From: Hyphomicrobiales bacterium
GTDB taxonomy: Bacteria; Pseudomonadota; Alphaproteobacteria; Rhizobiales; Rhizobiaceae
Length of the DNA: 64,000 bases
Direction of reading: 5' to 3'
Assembly: GCA_017305935.1 (NCBI GenBank)
Contig: JAFKJU010000030.1
Coordinates: forward strand, 1 to 64,000
A program made the position numbers and the translations under genes. The number at the start of each line of letters is the position of its first letter. The stretch's first letter is position 1. The notes under the pieces were generated by a model. The model was not told the DNA's origin and made no database searches. It saw only the letters and a list, made by a program, of their open reading frames with translations. Of this stretch, positions 51,254 to 59,818 are shown piece after piece.

Positions 51254-53844
51254 TCGGCGGCCGCGACCTGCGACAGCTCGCCGGAGGGAATGCGGCAGGT
51301 GACAAGCGTGCCTTCGCCGGGCTGGCTGTCGATGCCGACCTTGCCCTTGTGCAGGCTGACGAAGCTTTCGACGATGGACAGGCCGAGGCCGGCGCCGCTG
51401 CGCTTGCCGCCGCGTCCGCCGGTCGAGAAGCGGTCGAAGACCGCTTGCAGAATTTCCTTGGGAATGCCCGGGCCCTTGTCGGCGACGGTGAATACGAAAT
51501 CCGTGCCCTCGCGCCAGCAGGTCAGCGCAACCGACGAACCCTCGGGGGCGAAATTGGCGGCGTTGGTGAGCAGCTTGAGCAGGATCTGCTTCAGCCGTTG
51601 CTGGTCGGCGACCAGCGTGCCGAGATTGGCCGGCGCGGTGATTTCCAGCGTCACGCCGCTTTCCTGCAGCCGGTCGGCGATCTGGATCGAGACGTCGTCC
51701 AGCATGTCGTCCAGCGAGATCTGCGCGTAATTGAGCTGCATGATGCCGGCATCGACGGTGGCAAGGTCGAGAATGTCGTTGACGATGGTCAGCAGCACTG
51801 AGGACGAGGTGGAGATATGGTCGACATATTCCGCCTGCCGGGCATTGAGATCGCCGACCCCCGGCGTCTTCAAAAGGTCGGTGAAGCCGATGATGTTGGT
51901 CAGCGGCGAGCGCAGCTCGTAGGAGACGTGCTGCACGAAATCGTTCTTCAGCGCGTCGGCCTTGCGCAGCGCTTCGTTCTTTTCGGTGAGCGCCCGCTCG
52001 GCGCGGACGCTGTCGGTCATGTTGACGAAGGTCAGCATGGTCTGGGCGTTCGGCAACGGAATGACGGCATAGTCGAGCACCAGACCGGTATACAGCTCCA
52101 GCGTGCCCTGCAGCGAAGGTCGCTCATCATCGAAACTGGTGATCATCTGGCCGAAGAGGCGCCAGCCATCCGGCTGGTCGTAGGAGGGCGTGCAGGCGGC
52201 CTCGACCGCGCGGATATGGGTGCCGGGCTTCGAATCGGCCTCGGTGACGCCCCACAGCGCCCGGAAGGCGGGATTGCAGAGCTTGATCCGGCCATCGGGG
52301 CCGAACACGGCAACGCCTTCGGAGAGGTGGTCGATGGTTTCGCCCTGAACCTTCACCAGGGTATTGTAGCGGGTTTCGAGATCGACCTGTTCGGTGAGGT
52401 TTTCGAACACCCAGGTGGCGCCGCCCTGCGGATGGGCGGTGGCGAAGACGCGCAGCGTCTGGCCGTTCGGCAGGTGCCAGAGGTCCGATTGCGTGTCGAG
52501 CGCGCGATAGACCGAAAGGGCGTTTTCCTTCCAGGTTTTCCAGCTCAGCTGCTCCGGCAGCTTGTGGGCGGCGCGCAGCCGGTCGAGCAATTCGCTGTTG
52601 TCCGGCTTCGATTCGAGGAAGGCGAAATCAAGCCCCCAGAGCTGTACGAAAGCCTGGTTGTAGAATTGCAGACGGCGGTCGCCGTCGAAAATGGCGACGG
52701 GTGTCGCCAGATGGTCGAGCGTCTCGGCATGGGCCTTGAGGGTACGCTTCAATTCCTCGCGCACGGCTTCGACTTCGGAAACGTCGACCGCCATGCCGGC
52801 GGAGCCGTCGCGGCTCTTGACGTCGACGACGTCGAAGAAGGTGCGGTTGCCGCGCACCACGGTGGAAATCTTGTCATGGAAGGGCGATTCGGGCGTGGCG
52901 GAGGCGCGGATGCGCTCGCGGGCCACGGCGCTGAGGAATTCGCGGCCCTCACGGATCGCATCCTGTGGCGAAGGCGCCTCGACGGCCTCGCCATAGGCCT
53001 CGTTGACCCAGATCAGATTGCCGTCCTGATCGCGCTGCCAGACAGGAAGGTCGATGGCGTCGAGCAGGGTCTGGAAGGCGTTCATCGAGGCGAGCAGCCG
53101 GTCGCGCTCGATCTTCAGTTCGGCCAGTTCCGCGCGCAGGTTGTTGAGTGCGATGAAACGCACGAAGGCGCGGCCTCCGGAAACCCGGCCCTGCGCCTCC
53201 AGCACTTCCTCGCGCTGGGTCTCGACCACCATGTCGAAGCTTTCGGCCTGGCCGCGCAGGCGCTCGATCGCCTTTTCCAGCTCGCCGGCCGAATGGCTCT
53301 TCAGCCAGCGGCCGAAGGCGAGGAAATCGCGATCCTGCTGTGGTGCGCCGGTTTCGACCGGAAGCTGGCCGAGGAATTCCGGGGAAGCGCCGGCGCCATC
53401 CCAGACGACGATGCGGCGGTTCTTGTCGGCGATCAGCGAATGGTAGCGGGAAATCGTCTGGTTGGCGTCGGAAAGCGCTGCCCGTGTCTCGCGGCTTTCG
53501 TTCTCGATATTGCCCTTCTGGCGGATCAGCCAGATAGCGGAGAGCAGCGCGGCGGAAATCACGCCGATGACCAGCGACGAGGTGACCATTTCGGCGGAGG
53601 TGAACAGCCGGGCCGTGACCGCCTCCTCGACCTCGACGGCGGCAAAGGCGACGCCGGAGAAGCCCGACAACGCCGTCGCGGACAGGAAGCCGGTCCGCAG
53701 ACGCTTGCGCCAACGCGTCCAGCCACCGCTGCGGGCGGCCACGCACATACGGGACGCAGACGTTCCGTCCTTAGCGCCCACACCCTCGCAAGTGTCGTCA
53801 CCCAAGCCTGCCCGCATGGACAGGCAGCTTTTCACATCCGCCAT
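51250..53844 (-). CDS. divL: DivL-type PAS-domain sensor kinase with Tyr in place of His
   Basis: An 864-residue membrane kinase-like protein. A hydrophobic helix near residues 85-107 is followed by a coiled-coil and several PAS-like segments (about residues 245-600), then dimerisation and ATPase domains with VADKGPGIPKE and GAGLGLSIVESF. The H-box reads HVSYELRSPLTNIIGF: Tyr642 replaces the phosphoacceptor His. This is the hallmark of DivL, which in Caulobacter controls the CckA-CtrA pathway. The residues before 50 may not be translated. It lies 206 bases after ahcY, whose terminator is in the gap. Confidence 0.88.
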   Translation of the reverse strand: MADVKSCLSMRAGLGDDTCEGVGAKDGTSASRMCVAARSGGWTRWRKRLRTGFLSATALSGFSGVAFAAVEVEEAVTARLFTSAEMVTSSLVIGVISAALLSAIWLIRQKGNIENESRETRAALSDANQTISRYHSLIADKNRRIVVWDGAGASPEFLGQLPVETGAPQQDRDFLAFGRWLKSHSAGELEKAIERLRGQAESFDMVVETQREEVLEAQGRVSGGRAFVRFIALNNLRAELAELKIERDRLLASMNAFQTLLDAIDLPVWQRDQDGNLIWVNEAYGEAVEAPSPQDAIREGREFLSAVARERIRASATPESPFHDKISTVVRGNRTFFDVVDVKSRDGSAGMAVDVSEVEAVREELKRTLKAHAETLDHLATPVAIFDGDRRLQFYNQAFVQLWGLDFAFLESKPDNSELLDRLRAAHKLPEQLSWKTWKENALSVYRALDTQSDLWHLPNGQTLRVFATAHPQGGATWVFENLTEQVDLETRYNTLVKVQGETIDHLSEGVAVFGPDGRIKLCNPAFRALWGVTEADSKPGTHIRAVEAACTPSYDQPDGWRLFGQMITSFDDERPSLQGTLELYTGLVLDYAVIPLPNAQTMLTFVNMTDSVRAERALTEKNEALRKADALKNDFVQHVSYELRSPLTNIIGFTDLLKTPGVGDLNARQAEYVDHISTSSSVLLTIVNDILDLATVDAGIMQLNYAQISLDDMLDDVSIQIADRLQESGVTLEITAPANLGTLVADQQRLKQILLKLLTNAANFAPEGSSVALTCWREGTDFVFTVADKGPGIPKEILQAVFDRFSTGGRGGKRSGAGLGLSIVESFVSLHKGKVGIDSQPGEGTLVTCRIPSGELSQVAAAE

Positions 53845-53984
53845 TTCCGGTCTGTCTCCGTCCTTCGTGCCGCATCATCCGACAAGACATCCGATTGCCG
53901 CGACACCGGTCGAAAAGACCGATTCCCGCGAATCAAGTCCCAAAACAATACTGTTTCGCGCCATGGCCGGGAAGGGATTCGTCC

Positions 53985-54021
53985 AAAAAAGAGGCCGCCT
54001 TCCCGTTTCGGGAAGGCGGCC
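53985..54021 (-). terminator. Rho-independent terminator of ahcY
   Basis: GGCCGCCTTCCCG (53993-54005) and CGGGAAGGCGGCC (54009-54021) form a perfect 13 bp stem. On the minus strand it runs into T-rich sequence (complement of 53985-53990). It begins 30 bases past the ahcY stop. Confidence 0.92.
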
Positions 54022-54050
54022 ACCAGATGTTGTTCATGGATCGTTAGCGA

Positions 54051-55451
54051 TCAATATCTGTAGTGTTCGGCCTTGAAAGGACCCTGCTTTTCGACGCCGA
54101 TATAGGCGGCCTGGGTGTCGCTCAGTTCGGTGAGCCTTGCGCCAAGCTTTTCGAGGTGCAGGCGGGCGACCTTCTCGTCGAGATGCTTGGGCAGGATGTA
54201 GACCTGGTTCTTGTATTCTGCCCCCTTGGTGAACAGCTCGATCTGGCCGAGCACCTGGTTGGTGAACGACGCCGACATCACGAAGGACGGGTGGCCGGTG
54301 GCGTTGCCGAGGTTCAGCAGGCGGCCTTCCGAGAGAAGGATCATGCGGTTGCCCTTGGGGAACTCGATGAGATCGACCTGCGGCTTGACGTTGGTCCATT
54401 TCAGGTTGCGCAGGGCCGCGACCTGAATTTCATTGTCGAAGTGGCCGATATTGCCGACGATCGCCATGTCCTTCATCTCGCGCATATGCTCGATGCGGAT
54501 GACGTCCTTGTTGCCGGTGGTGGTGATGAAGATATCGGCCGAGGAGACGACGTCTTCGAGCTGCACCACCTCAAAACCGTCCATGGCGGCCTGCAGGGCG
54601 CAGATCGGATCGATTTCCGTGACCTTGACGCGAGCGCCGGCGCCGCGCAGCGAAGCGGCCGAACCCTTGCCGACATCGCCGTAACCGCAGACGACGGCGA
54701 CCTTGCCGGCCATCATCACGTCGGTGCCGCGGCGGATGCCGTCAACAAGCGATTCCTTGCAGCCATACTTGTTGTCGAACTTCGACTTGGTGACCGAATC
54801 GTTGACGTTGATTGCCGGGAAGGGCAGCAGGCCCTTTTCGGCAAGCTGGTAGAGGCGATGCACGCCCGTGGTGGTCTCCTCGGTCACGCCCTTGATGGCG
54901 TCGCGCTGCTTCGTGAACCAGCCCGGCGAAGCCTTGAGGCGCTTCTTGATCTGGGCGAACAGGATTTCTTCTTCCTCAGAGCCCGGATTGGACAGCACGT
55001 CCTCGCCGGCTTCGGCGCGCGCGCCGAGCAGGATGTACATGGTGGCGTCGCCGCCATCGTCGAGGATCATGTTGGACAGGCCGCCATCGGCCCACTGGAA
55101 GATCTTGTCGGTATATTCCCAATACTGCTCCAGCGTCTCGCCCTTGACGGCGAAGACCGGAACGCCGGTCGCGGCGATGGCGGCGGCGGCATGGTCCTGG
55201 GTCGAGAAGATGTTGCACGAGGCCCAGCGAACCTCGGCGCCGAGCGCGGTCAGCGTCTCGATCAGCACGGCGGTCTGGATGGTCATGTGCAGCGAGCCGG
55301 AGATGCGCGCGCCCTTCAACGGCTTGGAGGCGCCGAATTCGCTGCGGCAGGCCATCAGGCCCGGCATTTCGGTTTCGGCGATATCGAGTTCCTTGCGACC
55401 GAAATCGGCAAGGCCGATATCCGCGACGATGTAATCCTTGTCAGTGCTCAT
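54051..55451 (-). CDS. ahcY: S-adenosylhomocysteine hydrolase
   Basis: A 466-residue NAD-dependent enzyme that splits S-adenosylhomocysteine into adenosine and homocysteine, recycling the by-product of methylation. [20 protein letters not shown] starts it; [20 protein letters not shown] is the NAD loop; [20 protein letters not shown] and [19 protein letters not shown] are C-terminal hallmarks, ending in KAEHYRY. ATG 55451 begins MSTDKDYIV. The 157-base leader holds a perfect dyad (55572) that may be a methionine-cycle operator. Confidence 0.97.
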   Translation of the reverse strand: MSTDKDYIVADIGLADFGRKELDIAETEMPGLMACRSEFGASKPLKGARISGSLHMTIQTAVLIETLTALGAEVRWASCNIFSTQDHAAAAIAATGVPVFAVKGETLEQYWEYTDKIFQWADGGLSNMILDDGGDATMYILLGARAEAGEDVLSNPGSEEEEILFAQIKKRLKASPGWFTKQRDAIKGVTEETTTGVHRLYQLAEKGLLPFPAINVNDSVTKSKFDNKYGCKESLVDGIRRGTDVMMAGKVAVVCGYGDVGKGSAASLRGAGARVKVTEIDPICALQAAMDGFEVVQLEDVVSSADIFITTTGNKDVIRIEHMREMKDMAIVGNIGHFDNEIQVAALRNLKWTNVKPQVDLIEFPKGNRMILLSEGRLLNLGNATGHPSFVMSASFTNQVLGQIELFTKGAEYKNQVYILPKHLDEKVARLHLEKLGARLTELSDTQAAYIGVEKQGPFKAEHYRY

Positions 55452-55571
55452 GAAGCGCTCCCACTGGGCTGGCCGCCGTCGCGCTTCATCGATGAGCGGA
55501 CGCGGCAATTCCTTCCGTCGAAACGGACGATGCGTCCCGTCTATCAGGGTTTGGGGATCAAGGCAATATTG

Positions 55572-55591
55572 ATATAAAGAGGTCTTTATAT
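55572..55591. promoter_or_regulatory. Perfect inverted repeat upstream of ahcY, candidate SahR-type operator
   Basis: ATATAAAGAGGTCTTTATAT has two 9 bp arms with a 2-base spacer, 120 bases upstream of the ahcY start and 17 bases past the HPr stop. The form (ATATAAAGA-N2-TCTTTATAT) resembles ArsR-family operators, and proteobacterial ahcY is known to be controlled by the ArsR-family regulator SahR. Assignment is inferred. Confidence 0.55.
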
Positions 55592-55608
55592 GTTTATATG
55601 GCTAAGGT

Positions 55609-55881
55609 TTATATCTCTTCACCGAAGCGGTCGCGGATCAGCGCGTCGATGGCTTCCAATGCTTCGGCGGCCTGGTTGCCGCAGGCATTGACGAGAATGG
55701 TGGTGCCGGGACTGGCGGCGAGCATCATCAGCCCCATGATCGAGGTGCCGCCAACGGTCATGCCGTCCTTTGAAACCGTGATGGTGGCGTCGTAGCCGTC
55801 GACCGTCTGAACGAATTTGGCGGAGGCGCGCGCGTGCAGGCCGCGTTTGTTGATGATCAAAAGTTCCCGCGTATGCGTCAT
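55609..55881 (-). CDS. HPr-family phosphocarrier protein
   Basis: A 90-residue HPr. KRGLHARASAKFVQ holds the phosphoryl-accepting His, and GGTSIMGLMMLAA the Ser that HPr kinase targets. In alphaproteobacteria this is a regulatory phosphorelay protein without sugar uptake partners. Neighbours are an EIIA-Man and HprK, and 20 bases separate it from the EIIA gene, so the three work together. Next downstream on the same strand is ahcY, with its own apparent promoter. Confidence 0.94.
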   Translation of the reverse strand: MTHTRELLIINKRGLHARASAKFVQTVDGYDATITVSKDGMTVGGTSIMGLMMLAASPGTTILVNACGNQAAEALEAIDALIRDRFGEEI

Positions 55882-55901
55882 GGAGCTCCGTCGTTCGTCC
55901 G

Positions 55902-56303
55902 TTATTTGCCGCTGAGAACGCGGCTTGCCACGTTGATGTACTTGCGTCCGGCTTCGGAAGCCTCCCCCAGCGCCTTTTCCATATTATTCTCGCCGCGCAC
56001 GCCGGCAAGCTTGATCAGCATCGGCAGGTTGACGCCGGCGATGACCTCGATATGGCCGCTGCTCATCGCCGAAATCGCCAGATTGGACGGGGTGCCGCCG
56101 AACATGTCGGTCAGAATGACGACGCCGAAACCCTCGTCGGCCCGTCCGACCGCGTCGAGGATATCCTGACGACGCTGGTCCATGTCGTCTTCCGGGCCGA
56201 TGCAGATCGTTTCGATCAGCTTTTGTGGACCGACCACATGCTCCACGGCATGTCGAAACTCTTCTGCCAGCTTGCCATGGGTGACAAGCACAAGTCCGAT
56301 CAT
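55902..56303 (-). CDS. PTS EIIA-Man-like regulatory protein
   Basis: A 133-residue EIIA of the mannose type (ManX). MIGLVLVTHGKLAEEFRHAV holds the phosphorylated His, and LTDMFGGTPSNLAI is the family loop. No EIIB, EIIC or EIID gene is nearby, so a regulatory role in the nitrogen-type PTS is likely. ATG 56303 has GGGAG upstream; a longer in-frame reading adds 26 unlikely residues. It is 141 bases downstream of hprK. Confidence 0.92.
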   Translation of the reverse strand: MIGLVLVTHGKLAEEFRHAVEHVVGPQKLIETICIGPEDDMDQRRQDILDAVGRADEGFGVVILTDMFGGTPSNLAISAMSSGHIEVIAGVNLPMLIKLAGVRGENNMEKALGEASEAGRKYINVASRVLSGK

Positions 56304-56444
56304 GATTATTCTGCTCCCTGCATCCGCAAACAGGTGGCTGAGATATCGCAATGCAACAATCTCGTCCACCGCCGGGCGCACATCTTGGCAGCGAAAAGCC
56401 GAAGTGCAAGCCCAAAAGCGTGAGTCAAGACCTTCGTCGGGGCC

Positions 56445-56900
56445 TCAGGAGGGCGCTTTGCCGTTAAACGGAATGAAGGCGGCCAGCATCGCCAGCGGGT
56501 CGGGAGTGCGCCCCGAAAGGCGGATCAGCGGCAGGATCGCCTCCGGCGTCAGCTCCAGATCCTCCGCTTCCGGTGGCAGCCGCTCTGCCTCGGCAAGGTC
56601 GACGGGCAGCACCGCGTAGTGCAGGACGGCCGGCGCCAGCGTCTCGACGGTGACGATGCCGCTGCCGCGCAGTTCGATCAGGCCGGCGATGGTGGCGGGC
56701 GGGCGGGCGAGCACCTGTCCGTTGCGAACCGAAACCATCGTCTGATCGTCGGCGACCAGCGCCGAAAACAGCCCGAGCCGACGCGCGGCCGCCAAACAGG
56801 TGAAGGCGAGGGTGGATTTGCCGCTGCCCGCGGGACCGACGAAGATCAGGCCTTGCGTGCCGACGACGATGGCGGTGCCGTGAATATTGACCTCGGCCAT
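56445..56900 (-). CDS. hprK: HPr kinase/phosphorylase, short alphaproteobacterial form
   Basis: A 151-residue P-loop kinase, about half the length of Firmicutes HprK because it lacks the N-terminal domain. The P-loop is GLIFVGPAGSGKSTLAF and the family signature IELRGSGIVTVETL follows near residue 80. It phosphorylates the regulatory Ser of HPr. It is one base downstream of chvG, so PTS and ChvG/ChvI signalling are joined in one transcript. Confidence 0.94.
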   Translation of the reverse strand: MAEVNIHGTAIVVGTQGLIFVGPAGSGKSTLAFTCLAAARRLGLFSALVADDQTMVSVRNGQVLARPPATIAGLIELRGSGIVTVETLAPAVLHYAVLPVDLAEAERLPPEAEDLELTPEAILPLIRLSGRTPDPLAMLAAFIPFNGKAPS

Positions 56901-56901
56901 G

Positions 56902-58689
56902 TCACGCCACCTGCTCGGCCGGCAGCGTCAGGGTGAAGCGTGCGCCGCGCACCGCGCCGTCCTGGTCGACGACATTTTCCGCCTTCAGCGTGCCGCCATG
57001 CGCCTCGGCGATCTGGCGGCTGATCGACAGGCCGAGGCCGGAATTCTGCCCGAAACCTTCGGATTCCGGACGGTCGGTGTAGAAACGTTCGAAGATGCGG
57101 TCGATGTCCTCGGCCTGGATCCCGGGACCGTTGTCCTCGACGACGACGATGCAGCGGCTGCGCGAGCGCGACAGGCGCACCGAGATGCGGCCGCTGTCGA
57201 CCGGCACGAAGGAGCGGGCGTTCTCAATCAGGTTGGTGACGATCTGGCCGAGGCGCAGGTCATGGCCGCTGACGGTGAAGCCGGCCTTGACGCCCGGCTT
57301 GCGCTCCACAGTGAAATCCACCGTCACCGGTTTCTTGCTGGAGCGGATCTGGCGGGAGATTTCCACGAGATTGCCGAGCAGGATTTCGAGATCGACGCTC
57401 CTCGCATCGGAGCGCGCCAGCTCCGCATCGAGGCGCGAGGCGTCGGAAATGTCGGAGATCAGCCGGTCGAGGCGGCGCACATCGTGCTGGATGACGTCCA
57501 TCAGCCGCTGCTTCGATTCGTCGCTGCGCGCGAGCGGCAGCGTTTCGACGGCGCTGCGCAGCGAGGTCAGTGGGTTCTTCAGCTCGTGGCTGACATCGGC
57601 GGCGAAACTTTCGATGGCGTCGATGCGGTCGTAAAGCGCCGTCGTCATCTCGCGCAAGGCCACGGAAAGATTGCCGATTTCGTCCTGGCGGGCGGAGAAG
57701 TCGGGGATTTCCTCGCGCGTCTTCGCGCCGCGCCGCACGCGCACGGCGGCAGCGGCCAGACGGCGCAGCGGCGTGGCGATGGTCGAGGAGAGCAACAGCG
57801 ACAGCACGACGTTGACCAGCGTCGCGACCCCGAAGACGCGCATGATGGCAAGGCGCTCGGCATGGACGATCTTGTCGATATCGCCGGCCTGCGTCGACAG
57901 CAGCAGCACGCCGAGCACGGCGCGAAACCGCTGGACCGGCACGGCGACCGAGACGATCAGCTCGCCCTTTTCGGTGACGCGCACCACGGCGCCGCGCACG
58001 CCGGTGAGCGCATTCATCACTTCCGGATAGATCGAGCCGTCGCCGCCGGGCATTTCCTTGTAGAGCGGCAGGTTGCCGGGCTGCAGGATCTTGTTGAACC
58101 AGCCGGCCGCCCAGGCGCCCCAGCCGGCCTGCTCGTCCTCGACCGGCGGCAGGTCGAAGCGCAGCACCTGGCCGCGCGAATAGAGATGGCGCGAATCGAG
58201 CAGCAGGTTGGCGTCGGCGTCGAAGATGCGGGCGCGCGTGCGCGTCGGCGAGATCAGCCGGCGCAACACGGGGGCGACGCGCTCGGGATCGATGGGGAAT
58301 TCCAGATCCTCGTCGTTGGGGATCGGGGTGATGCTCTGGCCGGCCTGCAGTTCGAGCAGCTTTTCCGGGTCGATGGTGATCGAATTGGTATCGACCGAGG
58401 CCGAGGCCGAAATCGCGCCGGCGATGATTTCGCCCTGGGTAAGCAGACTCTCGACGCGGGCGTCGATCAGGCCTTCGCGGAACTGGTTGAGATAAAGAAT
58501 GCCGCCGACCAGGACCAGGAGCGCCGCGAGATTGAAGAACAGGATGCGGCGCGTCAGGCTGGAAAAGACGGCATTGCCGAAGACGCGGCGGATCAGCGTG
58601 AAGGGATGCGCCCAGTAGCGCCGGCCGCCGCGTGGCGGCGCAGCCCCTTCATTGTCGTCGATATCGCTGTCCAGCGGCACGGTTGCCAA
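56902..58689 (-). CDS. chvG: Sensor histidine kinase ChvG (ExoS)
   Basis: A 595-residue membrane sensor. There are two transmembrane helices (LFFNLAALLVLVGGILYL near 50-67, and VFGVATLVNVVLSLLLS near 280-300) with a periplasmic domain between, then HAMP, the H-box DVSHELKNPLTSLRSAVETL and ATPase motifs VEDNGPGIQAEDID and GLGLSISRQIAEAHGG. ChvG/ChvI is the acid-responsive rhizobial virulence and symbiosis system. Its partner chvI is 67 bases upstream. Confidence 0.96.
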   Translation of the reverse strand: MATVPLDSDIDDNEGAAPPRGGRRYWAHPFTLIRRVFGNAVFSSLTRRILFFNLAALLVLVGGILYLNQFREGLIDARVESLLTQGEIIAGAISASASVDTNSITIDPEKLLELQAGQSITPIPNDEDLEFPIDPERVAPVLRRLISPTRTRARIFDADANLLLDSRHLYSRGQVLRFDLPPVEDEQAGWGAWAAGWFNKILQPGNLPLYKEMPGGDGSIYPEVMNALTGVRGAVVRVTEKGELIVSVAVPVQRFRAVLGVLLLSTQAGDIDKIVHAERLAIMRVFGVATLVNVVLSLLLSSTIATPLRRLAAAAVRVRRGAKTREEIPDFSARQDEIGNLSVALREMTTALYDRIDAIESFAADVSHELKNPLTSLRSAVETLPLARSDESKQRLMDVIQHDVRRLDRLISDISDASRLDAELARSDARSVDLEILLGNLVEISRQIRSSKKPVTVDFTVERKPGVKAGFTVSGHDLRLGQIVTNLIENARSFVPVDSGRISVRLSRSRSRCIVVVEDNGPGIQAEDIDRIFERFYTDRPESEGFGQNSGLGLSISRQIAEAHGGTLKAENVVDQDGAVRGARFTLTLPAEQVA

Positions 58690-58756
58690 GTCGAATGCCT
58701 CCCGCAGCAGCCTGTCTCATATCGCTGCCGCTGCGTGCATGAAAAATCTGCCGGTG

Positions 58757-59482
58757 TCAGGCGGCTTCGCGGAAGCGGTAGCCGACGCCGTACAGAGTTT
58801 CAATCATATCGAAGTCGTTGTCGACGATTTTGAACTTCTTGCGCAGCCGCTTGATATGGCTGTCGATGGTGCGGTCGTCGACATAGACCTGCTCGTCATA
58901 GGCCGCATCCATCAGAGCGTCACGACTTTTCACCACGCCCGGGCGCTGCGCCAGCGAATGCAGGATGAGGAATTCCGTGACCGTCAGCGTCACCGGTTCG
59001 CCCTTCCAGGTGCAGGTGTGGCGTTCCTGGTCCATGACGAGCTGGCCGCGCTCGAGCGAGCGCGCCTGCTGCGGCTGGCCAGGCTTGGGGCTGGCTGCGG
59101 CAGCAGCCGCGTTCTCGCGGTTCTGGGCGCGGCGCAGCACCGCCTTGACGCGCTCGACCAGCAGCCGCTGCGAGAACGGTTTGGTGATGAAATCGTCGGC
59201 GCCCATCTTCAGGCCGAACAATTCGTCGATCTCCTCGTCCTTGGAGGTGAGGAAGATCACCGGCAGATCGGACTTTTGCCGCAGGCGGCGCAGGAGTTCC
59301 ATGCCGTCCATGCGCGGCATCTTGATGTCGAAGATCGCGAGCTGCGGCGGCCGGGCCAGCAGGCCGTCGAGGGCGGAGGCGCCGTCCGTATAGGTTTCCA
59401 CCTTGTAGCCTTCGGCTTCGAGGGCAATCGATACCGAAGTCAAAATGTTTCGGTCGTCGTCAACGAGCGCGATGGTCAGCAT
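58757..59482 (-). CDS. chvI: Response regulator ChvI
   Basis: A 241-residue OmpR/PhoB-type regulator. The receiver has [20 protein letters not shown] with the phosphoacceptor Asp and [12 protein letters not shown] with the switch Thr/Ser; the DNA-binding winged helix ends the protein ([20 protein letters not shown]). It acts with ChvG on exopolysaccharide, acid and cell-envelope genes. It reads divergently from pckA across a 336-base AT-rich gap. It heads the chvI-chvG-hprK-EIIA-HPr run. Confidence 0.97.
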   Translation of the reverse strand: MLTIALVDDDRNILTSVSIALEAEGYKVETYTDGASALDGLLARPPQLAIFDIKMPRMDGMELLRRLRQKSDLPVIFLTSKDEEIDELFGLKMGADDFITKPFSQRLLVERVKAVLRRAQNRENAAAAAASPKPGQPQQARSLERGQLVMDQERHTCTWKGEPVTLTVTEFLILHSLAQRPGVVKSRDALMDAAYDEQVYVDDRTIDSHIKRLRKKFKIVDNDFDMIETLYGVGYRFREAA

Positions 59483-59818
59483 GATCAGGGTCTCCGTCTG
59501 GAATATGGCCTCGCCATTGCACCCGGCAGAGTGCGTGCATCACGGCGATTGCGCGCTTCATGGGGATAAAGGTGGAACAAATTGTGGCGGAGGGGAAGAG
59601 GCAACAGCGTCGCCGGGCGCAACCCTGTTCTGAAAAGCCCCGGATTCGACGCGACGGCGGCTCGGATGTAAACGATTTAAATGAAACAAATTTTTTTTAA
59701 ATCGATTAATATATTGATTTTACTGTATTTTTCTCAAAGCTATCTTGTCATGTTTTAAATCTGCTTCTATTTTCGCGGCAGATTTTCAATCAGCCATCGT
59801 GTTGGCGGAGGAAGCAGC
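59483..59818. promoter_or_regulatory. Divergent chvI/pckA intergenic region
   Basis: 336 bases. The half near chvI is GC-rich. The half near pckA (about 59670-59775) is strongly AT-rich, with a T-run, TTAATATATTGATTTTACTG, and TTTTAAAT at its end, most likely the pckA promoter. A strong Shine-Dalgarno, GGAGGAAG (59807-59814), precedes pckA. No exact regulator motif was recognised and no gene seen. Confidence 0.6.

Noticed and set aside
51817-54063. Long plus-strand frame opposite divL
   Set aside because: Antisense to a well-supported kinase gene, and it runs into the ahcY terminator.
55452-55608. SAH or SAM riboswitch in the ahcY leader
   Set aside because: The leader shows an AT-rich protein-type dyad but no multi-stem aptamer that I could match to a known S-adenosylhomocysteine or SAM riboswitch.
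59640-59818. Second replication origin in the AT-rich gap before pckA
   Set aside because: No DnaA box or repeated element was found there; the AT-rich stretch is better read as a promoter.
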